A DNA stretch of 64,000 nucleotides. Origin: Conexibacter woesei DSM 14684. Lineage in GTDB: Bacteria; Actinomycetota; Thermoleophilia; Solirubrobacterales; Solirubrobacteraceae. The notes beneath the pieces are model-generated. The model was not told where the DNA came from, searched no databases, and saw nothing but the letters and a program-made list of their open reading frames with translations. The translations under genes and the position numbers were made by a program. Of the stretch, positions 40,496 through 49,337 are shown piece by piece. The stretch spans positions 4,326,001-4,390,000 of the forward strand of contig NC_013739.1 of the NCBI RefSeq assembly GCF_000025265.1, written 5' to 3'. Position 1 is the stretch's first letter, and each line of letters opens with the position of its first letter.

Positions 40496-42047
40496 CGGAT
40501 GCTCCTCTCAACTCCAGGTCGCCGACCGCCTTGACCTTGATCCGCACGGCGTTGCCGGGCACGTAGGCGATCGCAAGCTCTTCGACGTCCACGACCCGCA
40601 CGCTGCCGGGGCGCGCGCCGGCCGCCAGCGCGCGCGCCGTCGCCTCCTCGCTCGCCTGCTCCAGCGCCTCCTCGCGCGTCAGCCCGGAGCCGATCGAGAA
40701 CATCTGGTCGACCTCGCCGCCGACCTGCGCGATCGCCGCGCCGACGGCGTTGGCGACCGCGTAGTTGTCGGGCCGCACGAGCCGCGAGACGCCGGACAGC
40801 GCGTCGCCGAGCAGGATCGACCCGCCGCCCACGGCGACGACCGGCACGTCGCCGGAGACGACCTTCATGCGGTCGACGGCCTGTCCGATCCGCTCGGCGA
40901 TCCGCTCCAGCGCGCGCCGCACGCGCGCGGGGTCGAGGTCGCGCACGGCGGCCGCGTCGCCGATCTCGGCGAGCCCCGCCGCGACGGCGAGGTCGGTCGC
41001 GGTCAGCGTGTCGCCGCCGAACACCAGCGCCCGGGAGGTCAGCTCGTACCCGACGCTGTGGGGACCGACCTCGATCCCGCCGGGCTCGACGACCGAGCCG
41101 CCGCCGATGCCGAGCGGCAGCACGTCGGGCATGCGGAAGTTCGTCCGCACGCCGCCGACCTCGACCGTCGCCTTCGCCTCGCGCGGGAAGCTGTGGACGA
41201 GCATCCCGACGTCGGAGGTCGTGCCGCCGACGTCGACCACGGCGCAGTCGGTCTCGCCCGACAGCAGCGCGGCGCCGCGCATCGAGTTGGTCGGGCCGGA
41301 GGCGAACGTCGCGACGGGGTAGCGCTCGACGTAGTCGACCGTCATCAGCGTGCCGTCGTTCTGGCTCAGGTAGACGGGCGCCTCGACGCCGGCCTCGACC
41401 AGCGCCGCGCCGAACGCCTGCGTGATGTGGGTCGCCAGCTCGGCGAGGCTGGCGTTGATGATCGTCGCGTTCTCGCGCTCCAGCAGCCCGAGCCGCCCGA
41501 TCTCCGACGAGCAGCTGACCGCCACGTCGCCGGCGACCTCGCGGATCAGCTCGGCCGCCTCGTGCTCCAGCTCCTCGCTGATCGGCGAGAAGACCGACGA
41601 GATCGCGACGGTGCGCAGGCCGAGCGCGTGGATCCGCTCGCCGGCACGTCGCAGCTCGTCGGGGTCCAGCGGCGCGATCGGTCTGCCGTCGAACTCGTGG
41701 CCGCCGTGGCACATGAAGACGTGCGCGCCGACGGCGTCGGCGAGCCGCTGCGGCCACGCCACCATCGGCGGCAGCGCCGCCGTCGCGGGCAGGCCGAGCC
41801 GCACGACGCCGACCTCCAGCAGCCGCCGCGCCTCGACGACGGCGTTGGTGAAGTGGGTCGTGCCGATCATCACCGCCTCGACGCCGGCGGGCGTCGCGCC
41901 CGCCTCGTCGAGCACGCCCTGGAGGGCGGCGACGATCCCGGCCGTCACGTCCGCGGTCGTCCCGCGCTTGACGGCGGCGAGCACACGGTCGCCGTCCATC
42001 AGCACGGCGTCGGTGTTGGTGCCGCCGACGTCGATCCCGACGCGCAT
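40479..42047 (-). CDS. Hydantoinase/oxoprolinase family protein, short HyuA type, copy 2
   Basis: A 522-aa ATP-binding HyuA-like protein of the short subgroup that usually accompanies DUF917. D-V-G-G-T-N-T-D lies near residue 6, G-T-T-H-F-T-N-A-V-V near 61, Q-N-D-G-T-L-M in the middle and D-V-G-G-T-T-S-D-V near 268. There is no HyuB partner in this operon; DUF917 may take its place. It starts immediately after the FGD-like stop (TAG then ATG). The likely role is ATP-dependent opening or activation of a five-membered ring; the substrate is unknown. Confidence 0.92.
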   Translation of the reverse strand: MRVGIDVGGTNTDAVLMDGDRVLAAVKRGTTADVTAGIVAALQGVLDEAGATPAGVEAVMIGTTHFTNAVVEARRLLEVGVVRLGLPATAALPPMVAWPQRLADAVGAHVFMCHGGHEFDGRPIAPLDPDELRRAGERIHALGLRTVAISSVFSPISEELEHEAAELIREVAGDVAVSCSSEIGRLGLLERENATIINASLAELATHITQAFGAALVEAGVEAPVYLSQNDGTLMTVDYVERYPVATFASGPTNSMRGAALLSGETDCAVVDVGGTTSDVGMLVHSFPREAKATVEVGGVRTNFRMPDVLPLGIGGGSVVEPGGIEVGPHSVGYELTSRALVFGGDTLTATDLAVAAGLAEIGDAAAVRDLDPARVRRALERIAERIGQAVDRMKVVSGDVPVVAVGGGSILLGDALSGVSRLVRPDNYAVANAVGAAIAQVGGEVDQMFSIGSGLTREEALEQASEEATARALAAGARPGSVRVVDVEELAIAYVPGNAVRIKVKAVGDLELRGASVAADR

Positions 42048-43076
42048 CTAGACCGCCGCGACGGGCTCGCTGAAGCGCGCCCGCAGCCGTGGGAGGACGT
42101 CGGCGGAGAACTGCGCGATCGCGCGCCGCTGGTCCTCGCCGGGGAAGTGGAAGACGAGGTTCGTGAAGCCCAGCTCGACGTACGGCGCGATCCGCGCGAC
42201 GACGTCGTCGGGATCGTCGGAGACGATGAAGCGCGTGTGGGCGCGATCGGCGGCAGCGTCGGCCAGCCGCTCCATCTCGACCGGGTCCTCGACGCCGCTC
42301 TTCTCCTCCGCTCTGAGCGCCAGCGCCGCCCACCACTCGCACGCGCGCATCGCGAACGCGCGGTCGTGGTCGTAGGAGACCTTGATCTCGATCATGTTGT
42401 CGATCTCCGAGACGTCGCGGCCGGCCTGCTCGGCACCGGCGGCGACCGCCTCCAGCAGTCTCGTGTAGAGGTCGGGGGCCTTGCCGCTCGTGCAGATGAA
42501 GCCGTCGGCGATGCGGCCGACGAGCTGCGCGGCCTTCGGACCGCCGGCCGCGACGTAGATCGGGATCGGCTCCGGCGGACGGTCGTAGATCGTCGCGCGC
42601 ACGGTCCGGTAGTAGTTGCCCTCGAACGTCACGCGCTCTTCGGCCCACAGCCGGCGGATCAGCGCGACCGCCTCGGCGAGCCGCCCGGAGCGCTCGGCGA
42701 ACTTCGGCCACTCGATCCCGATCGCGGGGTTCTCGTTCATCGCCTCGCCGCTGCCGATCCCGAGGAAGACGCGCCCCGGGTTCAGGCAGGCGGTCGTCGC
42801 GAACGCGTGCGCGATCACGGACGGGTGGTAGCGCAGCGTCGGCGTCAGCACGCTCGTGCCGAGCATCGCGGTCGACGTACCCTCGCCGAGCGCCGGCAGC
42901 CACGCGATCGAGCACGGCGCGTGGCCGGTCTTGTGGCGCCACGGCTGGAAGTGGTCCGAGACGGCGACCGACGTGAAGCCGGCCTGCTCGGCGGCGACCG
43001 AGACGTCGATCAGCTCGCGCGGCGCGAACTGCTCCGCCGAGGCCTTGTAGCCGTAGCGAACCTCGCGCCCGCTCAT
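42048..43076 (-). CDS. F420-dependent dehydrogenase, FGD family, copy 2
   Basis: A 342-aa paralogue of the enzyme at 31767-32762. The active-site S-D-H-F-Q-P-W-R-H, G-S-G-E-A-M-N-E, C-T-S-G-K and T-R-F-I-V motifs are all kept, so F420 binding and probably a sugar-phosphate-like pocket are retained. The ATG overlaps the stop of the LLM gene before it by 4 bp, so an F420-reducing and an F420-using enzyme look translationally coupled. It is an internal gene of the eleven-gene operon. Confidence 0.92.
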   Translation of the reverse strand: MSGREVRYGYKASAEQFAPRELIDVSVAAEQAGFTSVAVSDHFQPWRHKTGHAPCSIAWLPALGEGTSTAMLGTSVLTPTLRYHPSVIAHAFATTACLNPGRVFLGIGSGEAMNENPAIGIEWPKFAERSGRLAEAVALIRRLWAEERVTFEGNYYRTVRATIYDRPPEPIPIYVAAGGPKAAQLVGRIADGFICTSGKAPDLYTRLLEAVAAGAEQAGRDVSEIDNMIEIKVSYDHDRAFAMRACEWWAALALRAEEKSGVEDPVEMERLADAAADRAHTRFIVSDDPDDVVARIAPYVELGFTNLVFHFPGEDQRRAIAQFSADVLPRLRARFSEPVAAV

Positions 43077-44107
43077 GCCGACGCCGCCGTCTGGCGCAGC
43101 TGCGGCAGCACCTCGCGCGCGGTCAGCTGCGCGACGGCCTCCGTCTGCTCGTGGTCGGTCGGGAACAGCAGCACCGAGTCCGAGCCGGCGTCGAGCAGCG
43201 CCTGGATCTTCGCCGCGCACTCGTCCGGATCGCCGGCGATCACGAGGTCCTCGACCCACTGCTCGGGCATCTCACGCGCGATCAGCGCTGCCGCGTCGGC
43301 GCCGCCGCGCTGGACCATGTCGGTCAGCTCCTCGCCGACGCCGTAGACGTCGGTCAGCGCGCTCTTGGGGACGGCCGCGAGGTAGAACGCCGCGACCTCG
43401 CGCAGCGCCTGCTTCGCGCGTCTGGAGTCGGCGTCGACGCCGTAGAGCGCGAACGTCGCGACGCGGTGGTGCTCGCCCTCGCGGCCGGCGCGCGCCTGGC
43501 CCTCGGCGACGCGCTCGCGCAGCCAGCGCAGGTAGGCGGCACCGGCCAGCACGGAGACGACGGTGCCGTCGGCGACCTCGCCGGCGAGCTGGAGCATCTT
43601 CGGCCCGAGCACGCCCATGTACAGCGGCGGGACCTCCTCGACGGGATGCGTCAGCTTGACCTCGTCGAACGTGAAGACGCGGCCCTCGGCCGTCACCGTC
43701 TCGCCGCGCAGCAGTGCCCGCACGCCGATCAGCGTCTCGCGCAGCGTCGCCAGCGACGACGGCGGCGTCAGGCCCATCTGGCCGATCCAGTGCGGCACGC
43801 CGAGGCCGATGCCGGGCCGGATGCGGCCGGGGTGCAGCCGCTCGATCGTCGCCAGCTCCATCGCCAGCAGTGCGGGATGGCGGGCGACCGCCGAGACGAC
43901 GCCGATCCCGACCGGGATCCGCTCGGTCGCGGCGAGCGCGGCCATCGCCGAGGCGACCCCGCCGCCGAAGAAGTAGTCCTCCGGCAGCCACAGCTCGCCG
44001 AAGTCGAGCCGCTCGACGGCAGCGGCGATCTGCGGGATGCGCTCGGGCGGCGCCTGGCTGGAGACGACGAGTCCCAGCGGCGAGCCGGAGAGAGACGGGG
44101 TGGTCAC
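43073..44107 (-). CDS. LLM-class F420- or flavin-dependent oxidoreductase
   Basis: A 344-aa luciferase-like oxidoreductase: L-G-L-V-V-S-S at the first strand, E-L-W-L-P-E-D-Y-F-F-G-G-G, a P-G-I-G-L-G-V-P-H-W substrate loop and Y-M-G-V-L-G-P-K-M-L. It is not an FGD-type protein and is diverged from the LLM at 28293. The GTG overlaps the Mo-subunit stop (GTGA), placing the enzyme directly after the hydroxylase. Reduction of a hydroxylated heterocycle, fed by the coupled FGD-like enzyme, is the simplest model; FMN dependence is possible. Confidence 0.9.
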   Translation of the reverse strand: MTTPSLSGSPLGLVVSSQAPPERIPQIAAAVERLDFGELWLPEDYFFGGGVASAMAALAATERIPVGIGVVSAVARHPALLAMELATIERLHPGRIRPGIGLGVPHWIGQMGLTPPSSLATLRETLIGVRALLRGETVTAEGRVFTFDEVKLTHPVEEVPPLYMGVLGPKMLQLAGEVADGTVVSVLAGAAYLRWLRERVAEGQARAGREGEHHRVATFALYGVDADSRRAKQALREVAAFYLAAVPKSALTDVYGVGEELTDMVQRGGADAAALIAREMPEQWVEDLVIAGDPDECAAKIQALLDAGSDSVLLFPTDHEQTEAVAQLTAREVLPQLRQTAASA

Positions 44108-46422
44108 GATCGGGTTCCTTCCGGAGTCGGGCTGAGAGAGGCGGACGAGTGGTCGCGGCCGAGCAGCCGCAGCACCTCGAACGGCGTGACGGGCAGCTGC
44201 GTGACGGGTCTTCCGATCGCGTCGGAGACGGCGCTCGCGATCACCGCGGCGACCGGGATGATCGACGGCTCGGCCGCGCCCTTGGCGCCGAACGGGCCGT
44301 ACGGGCAGGGGTTCTCCAGCAGCGCGATGTCGATCGGCGGGGCGTCGAAGACGGTCGGCAGCCGGTAGCTCTCCAGGCTGTCGTCGACGACGGCGCCGTC
44401 GCGGACGCGCAGGTCCTCGAACAGCGCGTAGCCGATCCCCTGCAGCACGCCGCCCTCGATCTGGCCCTCGATCTGCTGCGGGTTGATCGCGCGGCCGACG
44501 TCCTGCGCGACGACATAGCGCAGCACCGTCACCTTGCCGGTGTCGGGGTCGACCTCGACCTCGGCCTGGTGCACGTGGTAGGTCGCGGCGTTGAAGCCGG
44601 TGAAGAGGGCGCCGGTGACGCAGCCGGCGTCGAACTGGACCGGCGGCGAGATGTGCTTGCCGGAGGCCGAGATCGGGCCGCCGGTCCACAGCGCCGTCTG
44701 CGCGACGGCGGCGAGCGGCACGCGCGAGTCGGGCGTGCCGAGCACGCCGACGCAGCCGTCGGCCAGCTCGAGGTCCTCGACGGCCGCCTCCAGCATCCCG
44801 GCCGCCGTCTCCAGCAGCTGTCTGCGCACGCCGTCGCAGGCGTCGAGCGCGGCGTTGCCGAGCGAGAACATCGTGCGGCTGCCCTGCGCGCCGCCGTCGT
44901 AGGTGCCGACGTCGGTGTCCGACGCCGCGAGCAGCACGTCGTCGACCGGGACGCCCAGCTCCTCGGCGACGATCTGCCGCACGCCGGTCGCCATCGCGCC
45001 GCTGCCGATCTCGGCGCCGGCGCTGATCACCGTCACCGTGCCGTCCTCGTTGACCTTCACGGTCGCGCCGCCGGGGCTCGGGTTCGTCAGCCACGTCAGC
45101 GCGCCGATCCCGATCCCTCGCAGCGGTCTGCGCGCGGCGACGGCGGCGTCCCACGAGGCGATCTCGTCGACGCGCGCGAGCGCCTCGTCGAAGACGGCGT
45201 CGTCGAGCACCTGCCCGTTGACGATCGCGTCACCCGGCTGGACGACGTTGCGCCGCCGCAGCTCGCGGCGGTCGATCGCCAGCTCGCGCGCGATCTGGTC
45301 GAGGTGCTGCTCGACGGCGAACATCGAGTACGGCGCGCTGACGCCGCGGAACGCGGCCGTCGGCGTCGTGTTCGTGTACGCGACGCGGGTTCTGTAGCGG
45401 ACGGCGGGGATCCGGTAGGTCCCGCCGAAGACGAGCGCCGGGATCGCGGCGCAGGCGACGACCTCGCCGCTGTAGGCGCCGTTGTCGAGGATCGCCTCGC
45501 CCTCCTGCGCCAGCAGCGTGCCGTCCTGCGCGACAGCGGTGCGCAGCCGCACGACCGCGTTGTCGCGCGGGCCGGCGGTCTGCAGCTCCTCGGTGCGGCT
45601 GTTGACGAGCCGCACCGGCCGTCCGGTGCGCCGCGCCAGCACGCAGGCGTACGGCTCCAGCAGCGCGTCGATCTTGCCGCCGAAGCCGCCGCCGATCGTC
45701 GTCACGACGACGCGGATCCGCGACGCCGGCACCGCCAGCAGCTCGGCCAGCCGGTCGCGCACGAGGTACGGGTACTGCGTCGGCGTGTGGACGACGAAGC
45801 GTCCCTGCTCGTAGCGCGCGACCGCGACGTGCGGCTCGATCGACGACTGGTGCTGACGCTGCGTGCGGTACTCGCCCTCGACGATCAGGTGGCCGGCGGC
45901 GAACGCGGCGTCGACGTCGCCTCTGTCGAGCGTCGCCAGCCACGCCATGTTGCCCTCGCGCGGGCCGGGCGCGAGCGTGCCGTACGCCTCCCAGCCGGGG
46001 TGGATCACGCGCTGGCCCGGTTCGAGCGAGCGCTCGGGGTCGAGGATCGGCTCCAGCTCGTCCAGCTCCAGCTCGATCGCCGCGACGGCGGCGCGCGCCT
46101 GCTCGGCCGTGTCGGCGGCGACGGCGGCGAGCGGCTCGCCGATGAAGCGGACCTCCTCGCGGGCGAAGATCGGCTGGTCCTTCAGCACCCAGCCGGAGGT
46201 CGTGTCGGGCACGTCGGCAGCGGAGACGATCGCGTGCACGCCCGGCAGCGCCGCGGCGCGCGTGACGTCGAGCGAGCGGATCCGCCCGGCGGCCAGCGGG
46301 GAGCGCAGCAGCGCGGCGTGCAGCATCCCGGGCTCGCCGTAGTCGATCCCGTAGACGGCGGTGCCGCGAACCTTGTCCTCGCCGTCGCTGCGGCGGGCGT
46401 TGACCCCGATCGCGCGGCTCAT
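44104..46422 (-). CDS. Molybdenum hydroxylase large subunit (xanthine dehydrogenase family), second enzyme
   Basis: A 772-aa Mo-pterin subunit. I-G-G-G-F-G-G-K lies near residue 225, the active-site loop A-A-F-R-G-V-S-A-P replaces the CO dehydrogenase signature, and the catalytic Glu is in F-G-A-K-G-A-A-E-P. This resembles nicotinate, xanthine and aldehyde hydroxylases more than CoxL. Subunit genes are split in the order FAD, 2Fe-2S, Mo with ATGA junctions. It is only distantly similar to the CoxL-like protein at 32869. An N-heterocycle is the likely substrate given the hyuA/DUF917 neighbours. Confidence 0.94.
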   Translation of the reverse strand: MSRAIGVNARRSDGEDKVRGTAVYGIDYGEPGMLHAALLRSPLAAGRIRSLDVTRAAALPGVHAIVSAADVPDTTSGWVLKDQPIFAREEVRFIGEPLAAVAADTAEQARAAVAAIELELDELEPILDPERSLEPGQRVIHPGWEAYGTLAPGPREGNMAWLATLDRGDVDAAFAAGHLIVEGEYRTQRQHQSSIEPHVAVARYEQGRFVVHTPTQYPYLVRDRLAELLAVPASRIRVVVTTIGGGFGGKIDALLEPYACVLARRTGRPVRLVNSRTEELQTAGPRDNAVVRLRTAVAQDGTLLAQEGEAILDNGAYSGEVVACAAIPALVFGGTYRIPAVRYRTRVAYTNTTPTAAFRGVSAPYSMFAVEQHLDQIARELAIDRRELRRRNVVQPGDAIVNGQVLDDAVFDEALARVDEIASWDAAVAARRPLRGIGIGALTWLTNPSPGGATVKVNEDGTVTVISAGAEIGSGAMATGVRQIVAEELGVPVDDVLLAASDTDVGTYDGGAQGSRTMFSLGNAALDACDGVRRQLLETAAGMLEAAVEDLELADGCVGVLGTPDSRVPLAAVAQTALWTGGPISASGKHISPPVQFDAGCVTGALFTGFNAATYHVHQAEVEVDPDTGKVTVLRYVVAQDVGRAINPQQIEGQIEGGVLQGIGYALFEDLRVRDGAVVDDSLESYRLPTVFDAPPIDIALLENPCPYGPFGAKGAAEPSIIPVAAVIASAVSDAIGRPVTQLPVTPFEVLRLLGRDHSSASLSPTPEGTRS

Positions 46423-46886
46423 GCGCGCTGCCCCGCGGCGACGGAGAGGGCCGCGTCGACGATCTTGCGGTAGCCGGTGCAGCGGCAGATGTTGCCCGCG
46501 AGCGCCTGCTGCACGGCCGCCTCGTCGGGGTCGGGATCGCGCTCCAGCAGCGCGGTCAGCGACATCGCGATCCCCGGCGTGCAGGCGCCGCACTGGACGC
46601 CGCCGTGCTCCAGCAGCGCGTCCTGGAGCGGCGACAGCGGCTGCTCGGGACCGGTGAGGCCTTCGACGGTCCGCACGGCGCGGCCCTCGGCGAGCGCCAG
46701 CGGCAGCAGGCAGGCGACGACCGGCTCGTCGTCGAGCAGGATCGTGCAGGCGCCGCAGCGGCCCTCGCCGCAGCCGAGCTTGGCGCCGGTCAGGTGCAGC
46801 TCGTCGCGCAGGACCGCGAGCAGCGGCGTCATCGGCGCGGCGTCGACCGCCCGCTCGCGGCCGTTGATCGACAGGACGACGCTCAT
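46419..46886 (-). CDS. Molybdenum hydroxylase 2Fe-2S subunit, second enzyme
   Basis: A 155-aa small subunit. Cluster ligands are Cys39, Cys44, Cys47 and Cys59, then Cys99, Cys102, Cys134 and Cys136. The C-G-A-C-T-P-G loop and C-R-C-T-G-Y are conserved. Its ATG overlaps the FAD-subunit stop, and its stop overlaps the Mo-subunit start. Confidence 0.95.
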   Translation of the reverse strand: MSVVLSINGRERAVDAAPMTPLLAVLRDELHLTGAKLGCGEGRCGACTILLDDEPVVACLLPLALAEGRAVRTVEGLTGPEQPLSPLQDALLEHGGVQCGACTPGIAMSLTALLERDPDPDEAAVQQALAGNICRCTGYRKIVDAALSVAAGQRA

Positions 46887-47755
46887 GCCGCACCTCCCGC
46901 CGCGATCCGCGCCGCGGCCCGCTCGACCAGCACCGGCAGCACCGTGCGCCGGTACCACGCCGGCGCGGCGTCGTCGTCGCGCGCGGCGCAGGCGCTGCCG
47001 ACCGCCTCGCCAACCGCGCGCGCCGGCCCGGCGCCGGCGCGCTCGCCGACGAGCGCCTGCGCCTCCGCGTCGAAGCGGCGGGCGGTCGCCTCGACGGCGC
47101 CGAGCGCGAGCCGCGCGGCGACCACGACGCCGTCGTCGTCGAGGTCGAGCGACAGCGCGACCGCGGCGACCGCGTACTCGCCGCCGGCGCGGATCGTCAG
47201 CCGCTCGTACGCCGAGCGGCGGCCGGCGGCGCGCGGGACGACGACGGCGGCGATCAGCGGCGTCCCGGACGCGGTCCGGCGCGGCAGGTAGTCGGCCAGC
47301 GGCTCGACGCTGCGCCCGTCGCCGGAGGCCAGCTCGACGCGCGCGTCGGCGGCCAGCAGCGCCGGCACCAGGTCGGCCTCGGCGAAGTCGGCGGCGGCGA
47401 TGTTGCCGCCGACCGTCGCGACGCTCCGCACGGCAGGGAAGGCGGACGCCGCCGCGGCCTCGCGCACGACGTCGAGCGAGCCGTCGGGAGCGAGCGCGGC
47501 GAGCCGCTGGTGGGTGACGCCGGCGCCGACGCGGGCGCCGTCCTCGGCGACGTCGAGCACACTCAGCTCGTCGATCGCGCGCACGTCGACGTAGGTCGCG
47601 CAGGGCTGCTCGCGCCGGCTCGGCGCGCGCATGATCCACGTCCCGCCGGCCAGCGGCGCGGCGCGCTCGCCCAGCCGTTCGAGCGTGGCGACGGCCTCCT
47701 GCACCGACGTCGCGGCGACGACGTTCGCGTCGTCCCATGCTGTCGAACCGATCAC
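46883..47755 (-). CDS. Molybdenum hydroxylase FAD subunit, second enzyme
   Basis: A 290-aa FAD-binding subunit. The first FAD motif is A-G-G-T-W-I-M (a variant of the usual G-G-x-S/T loop) near residue 40, and the second is T-V-G-G-N-I-A-A-A-D near 120. I use a GTG at 47755 because GAGAGGAG is 6 bp upstream and the gene then starts 22 bp after the hyuA stop. The C-terminus is Ala-rich. Confidence 0.92.
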   Translation of the reverse strand: MIGSTAWDDANVVAATSVQEAVATLERLGERAAPLAGGTWIMRAPSRREQPCATYVDVRAIDELSVLDVAEDGARVGAGVTHQRLAALAPDGSLDVVREAAAASAFPAVRSVATVGGNIAAADFAEADLVPALLAADARVELASGDGRSVEPLADYLPRRTASGTPLIAAVVVPRAAGRRSAYERLTIRAGGEYAVAAVALSLDLDDDGVVVAARLALGAVEATARRFDAEAQALVGERAGAGPARAVGEAVGSACAARDDDAAPAWYRRTVLPVLVERAAARIAAGGAA

Positions 47756-47777
47756 CTGCGACTCCTCTCGACGATGC

Positions 47778-49337
47778 TCATGCGGTCCCCAGCGGACCGA
47801 CCGCGCGCACACGCACGCGCACGGCCGGATCGGGCAGGTACGCGAGCGGGATCTCCTCGAACTCGACGACCTCGGTGCGGTTCGGGTCCGCGCCGGCGCG
47901 GACCGCCTGCGCGTGCGCCGCCTCGCGCGCCTTCTCCAGCGCGCTGCTGCGCCCGGCCGCGCCGAAGCGCACGATCCGGTCGACCTGGCCGCTGACCTGC
48001 GCGATCGCCGCGCCGAACGCGTTGGCGACCTCGTAGTGTTCGGGTCGCTGCACCGAGCCGACGCCGGGAAGGTCGTCCGGGACGAGGAAGCTGGCGCCGC
48101 CGACGACGATCAGCGGCGGCTCGCCACGCACCATCTTCGCGCGGTCGACCGCGTCGGCCAGCAGCAGGTCAGAGCGCTCGATCGCGCGCCGCAGCAGCTC
48201 GGGCCGGTCGCGCAGGCGCCGCTCGTCGCCGATGTCGGCGCGCCCGGCGCCGACGGCTGCGTCGGTCAGCGTCGCGGTCGCGCCGCCGAAGACGAGCGCC
48301 GAGCGCTCCAGCGCGTAGCCGACCGAGTCGGGGCCGACGCGCACCTCGCGCTCGCCGTCGGTCAGGACCGTGCCGCCGCCGACGGCGAGCGCGACGACCG
48401 CCGGCATGCGGAAGTTCGTGCGCACGCCGCCGACGCCGATCACGTCGTTGGACTCGCACGGGAAGCCGCCGACGAGCGCGCCGATCTCGGTCGAGGTGCC
48501 GCCGACGTCGGCGACGAGCGCGTCGGTCGCGCCGGCGAGGTGGGCGGCGCCGCGCATCGAGTTGGCCGGCCCGCAGCCGATCGTCAGGACCGGGTGGCGC
48601 AGAGCGTGCTCGAGTGACATCAGCGTGCCGTCGTTCTGCGCCAGGAAGCGCGCCGGGTCGAGGTCGTGCGCGGCGAGCGCGTCGGTCAGCGCCTCGGCGA
48701 TCTGCTCCGCCAGCCCGACCAGCGCCGCGTTCAGGACGGTCGCGTTCTCGCGCTCGATCAGGCCGATCGCGCCGATGTCGCGACTGAGCGAGACGTGCAC
48801 GTCGCCGAGCACGTCGCGCGCGATCTCGGCCGCGGCCAACTCGTGACGGGCGGAGACGGCGGCGAAGACGCTCGTGATCGCGACGCCGTCGACCGCGCCC
48901 GCGACCGAGGCGAAGAAGCGTGCCGTCGCGTCCGCGTCGAAGGCGGCGATCTCGCTGCCGTCCAGCTCGACCCCGCCGTCGACGACGGCCGAGCCGGCGA
49001 CGACGGCGTTGCGCAGGTCGCTCGGCCACGTCGACAGCGGCGGGACCGAGCGCGTCGCGGGGCCGCCGATCCGCAGGACCGCGACGCGCCGCAGGTCGCG
49101 CCGCTGGAGCATCGCGTTCGTCACGTGCGTCGTGCCGAGCATCACGTGCGAGATGCGGCTGCGCTCGTCGCCGAGCGCGTCGGAGGCGGCGGCGATCGCG
49201 GCCGCGACGCCGCCCATCACGTCGCGGCTGGTCGCAACCTTCGCCTTCGCAACGAGCCGGTCGTCGCGGTCGACGACGACGGCGTCGGTGTGCGTGCCGC
49301 CGACGTCGATCCCGAGCCGCAGGTCAATCGCCGGCAT
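47778..49337 (-). CDS. Hydantoinase/oxoprolinase family protein, short HyuA type, copy 3
   Basis: A 519-aa paralogue of the HyuA-like protein at 40479-42047: D-V-G-G-T-H-T-D, G-T-T-H-V-T-N-A, Q-N-D-G-T-L-M and D-V-G-G-T-S-T-E-I are conserved. It overlaps the DUF917 copy 2 stop by 14 bp. The operon therefore has two complete DUF917/HyuA sets, one at each end of the Mo hydroxylase and F420 genes. Confidence 0.92.
   Translation of the reverse strand: MPAIDLRLGIDVGGTHTDAVVVDRDDRLVAKAKVATSRDVMGGVAAAIAAASDALGDERSRISHVMLGTTHVTNAMLQRRDLRRVAVLRIGGPATRSVPPLSTWPSDLRNAVVAGSAVVDGGVELDGSEIAAFDADATARFFASVAGAVDGVAITSVFAAVSARHELAAAEIARDVLGDVHVSLSRDIGAIGLIERENATVLNAALVGLAEQIAEALTDALAAHDLDPARFLAQNDGTLMSLEHALRHPVLTIGCGPANSMRGAAHLAGATDALVADVGGTSTEIGALVGGFPCESNDVIGVGGVRTNFRMPAVVALAVGGGTVLTDGEREVRVGPDSVGYALERSALVFGGATATLTDAAVGAGRADIGDERRLRDRPELLRRAIERSDLLLADAVDRAKMVRGEPPLIVVGGASFLVPDDLPGVGSVQRPEHYEVANAFGAAIAQVSGQVDRIVRFGAAGRSSALEKAREAAHAQAVRAGADPNRTEVVEFEEIPLAYLPDPAVRVRVRAVGPLGTA

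Noticed and set aside
39954-43346. A 1,130-codon plus-strand open frame opposite the hyuA/FGD/LLM genes
   Set aside because: It is antisense to well-supported genes, has the Arg/Asp/Val-rich composition typical of GC-rich shadow frames, and shows no domain motif.
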